Shown piece after piece: positions 8,391-8,763 of a DNA stretch of 8,763 nucleotides; position 1 is the first letter of the stretch; the number at the start of each line of letters is the position of its first letter. The notes beneath the pieces are model-generated. The model saw nothing but the letters and a program-made list of their open reading frames with translations. It was not told the DNA's origin and did no database searches. The DNA is from Verrucomicrobiota bacterium (lineage in GTDB: Bacteria > Verrucomicrobiota > Verrucomicrobiia > Verrucomicrobiales > Akkermansiaceae): positions 1-8,763 of the forward strand of contig JAPLUJ010000603.1 in NCBI GenBank assembly GCA_026397695.1, read 5' to 3'. A program made the translations under genes and the position numbers.

Positions 8391-8457
8391 CCCTGCGGTT
8401 CGGCCACCGGTTCTTGCAACGGCCTTCACCCTAAAAGCAATTTCACAGCACTCCAAA

Positions 8458-8763
8458 ATGAAGCAGATCCATCTTGCCGGCCTTGCCATGCTCTGTTGCT
8501 CCTGCGGCAGTTTCGTCGCCGATTGTCACGGACAGACGGAGATTCCCTCGTGGGCCAAAGTATCCAATGAACAGATCGCCGCGGCGAAAAATCTGGGCAT
8601 TCCCGTCGCCTTTGCCAATTCTATCGGCATGAAGTTCGTGCTGGTCCCGGCGGGCTCGTTCATGATGGGCAGTCCCCCCGAGGAGGAGGGCAGATACAAG
8701 GGCGAGGAACCCTATCACAAGGTAACTTTCGCCAAGCCGTTTTACATTTCGATCTGCCAAACA
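8458..8763 (+). CDS. Formylglycine-generating enzyme/SUMF1-family exported protein (5' part)
   Basis: The first 102 codons are present; the gene continues past the window. Residues 1-25 resemble a signal peptide (MKQIHLAGLAMLCCSCGSFV); the Cys cluster could also be a lipoprotein signal, though no good lipobox is seen. The conserved domain opens at about residue 54 with NSIGMKFVLVPAGSFMMGSP, the hallmark of the FGE-sulfatase fold, followed by an acidic GEEPYHKVTF stretch and KPFYIS. True FGEs convert a sulfatase Cys to formylglycine; many relatives in these phyla are non-catalytic or of unknown role, and the active-site cysteines lie outside the window. An ATG at 8458 without a clear Shine-Dalgarno site is the chosen start. 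It is divergent from the TauE/SafE gene across 235 bp. Confidence 0.87.
   Translation, partial: MKQIHLAGLAMLCCSCGSFVADCHGQTEIPSWAKVSNEQIAAAKNLGIPVAFANSIGMKFVLVPAGSFMMGSPPEEEGRYKGEEPYHKVTFAKPFYISICQT

Overview
The window is GC-rich bacterial DNA that looks like Verrucomicrobiota, or possibly Planctomycetota. The grounds are a secreted S9 peptidase with a low-complexity insert, a formylglycine-generating-enzyme-type protein whose domain opens NSIGMKFVLVPAGSFMMG, and a broken secreted protein of a kind I associate with these phyla. This placement rests on recalled family resemblance, not on a search. No rRNA, tRNA or CRISPR array is visible, and few genes have a clear Shine-Dalgarno site.

Layout. 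Positions 1-180 are non-coding flank with overlapping hairpins. A minus-strand gene at 181-2559 encodes an exported prolyl-oligopeptidase/DPP IV-like serine peptidase with a complete Ser-Asp-His triad. A minus-strand gene at 2695-4392 encodes an exported, probably outer-membrane, beta-barrel protein with a proline-rich N-terminal region. A 285-bp gap follows, holding its likely promoter and possible gene debris.

From 4678 to 7354 lies one disrupted minus-strand gene in three pieces. A complete IS1380-family insertion sequence at 5073-6611 splits it. The element has perfect 18-bp terminal inverted repeats, a 5-bp ATTAG target duplication and an intact DDE transposase on the plus strand. Removing the element plus one ATTAG copy rejoins the ORF exactly in frame (...LETN|KYGG...). 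A second lesion, a frameshift or internal deletion near 7073-7082, separates the signal peptide end from the rest, so the gene is broken twice. A strong AAGGAGG site and a possible 20-codon leader ORF ending in an ATGA overlap lie just upstream.

The right end holds a TauE/SafE-family membrane exporter (minus, 7476-8222). It is divergent from a formylglycine-generating-enzyme/SUMF1-family exported protein (plus, from 8458) that runs off the window. Their shared 235-bp intergenic region carries a 12-bp perfect palindrome, a 10-bp palindrome and a plausible sigma70 promoter. The sulfite-type exporter beside an FGE-type protein hints at sulfur or sulfatase-linked metabolism, but that is inference.

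I do not see a convincing new multi-gene system. The most informative points are the IS junction that reconstructs the broken gene, the inverted repeat that buries the transposase start codon, and the leader ORF/strong RBS ahead of the broken gene.
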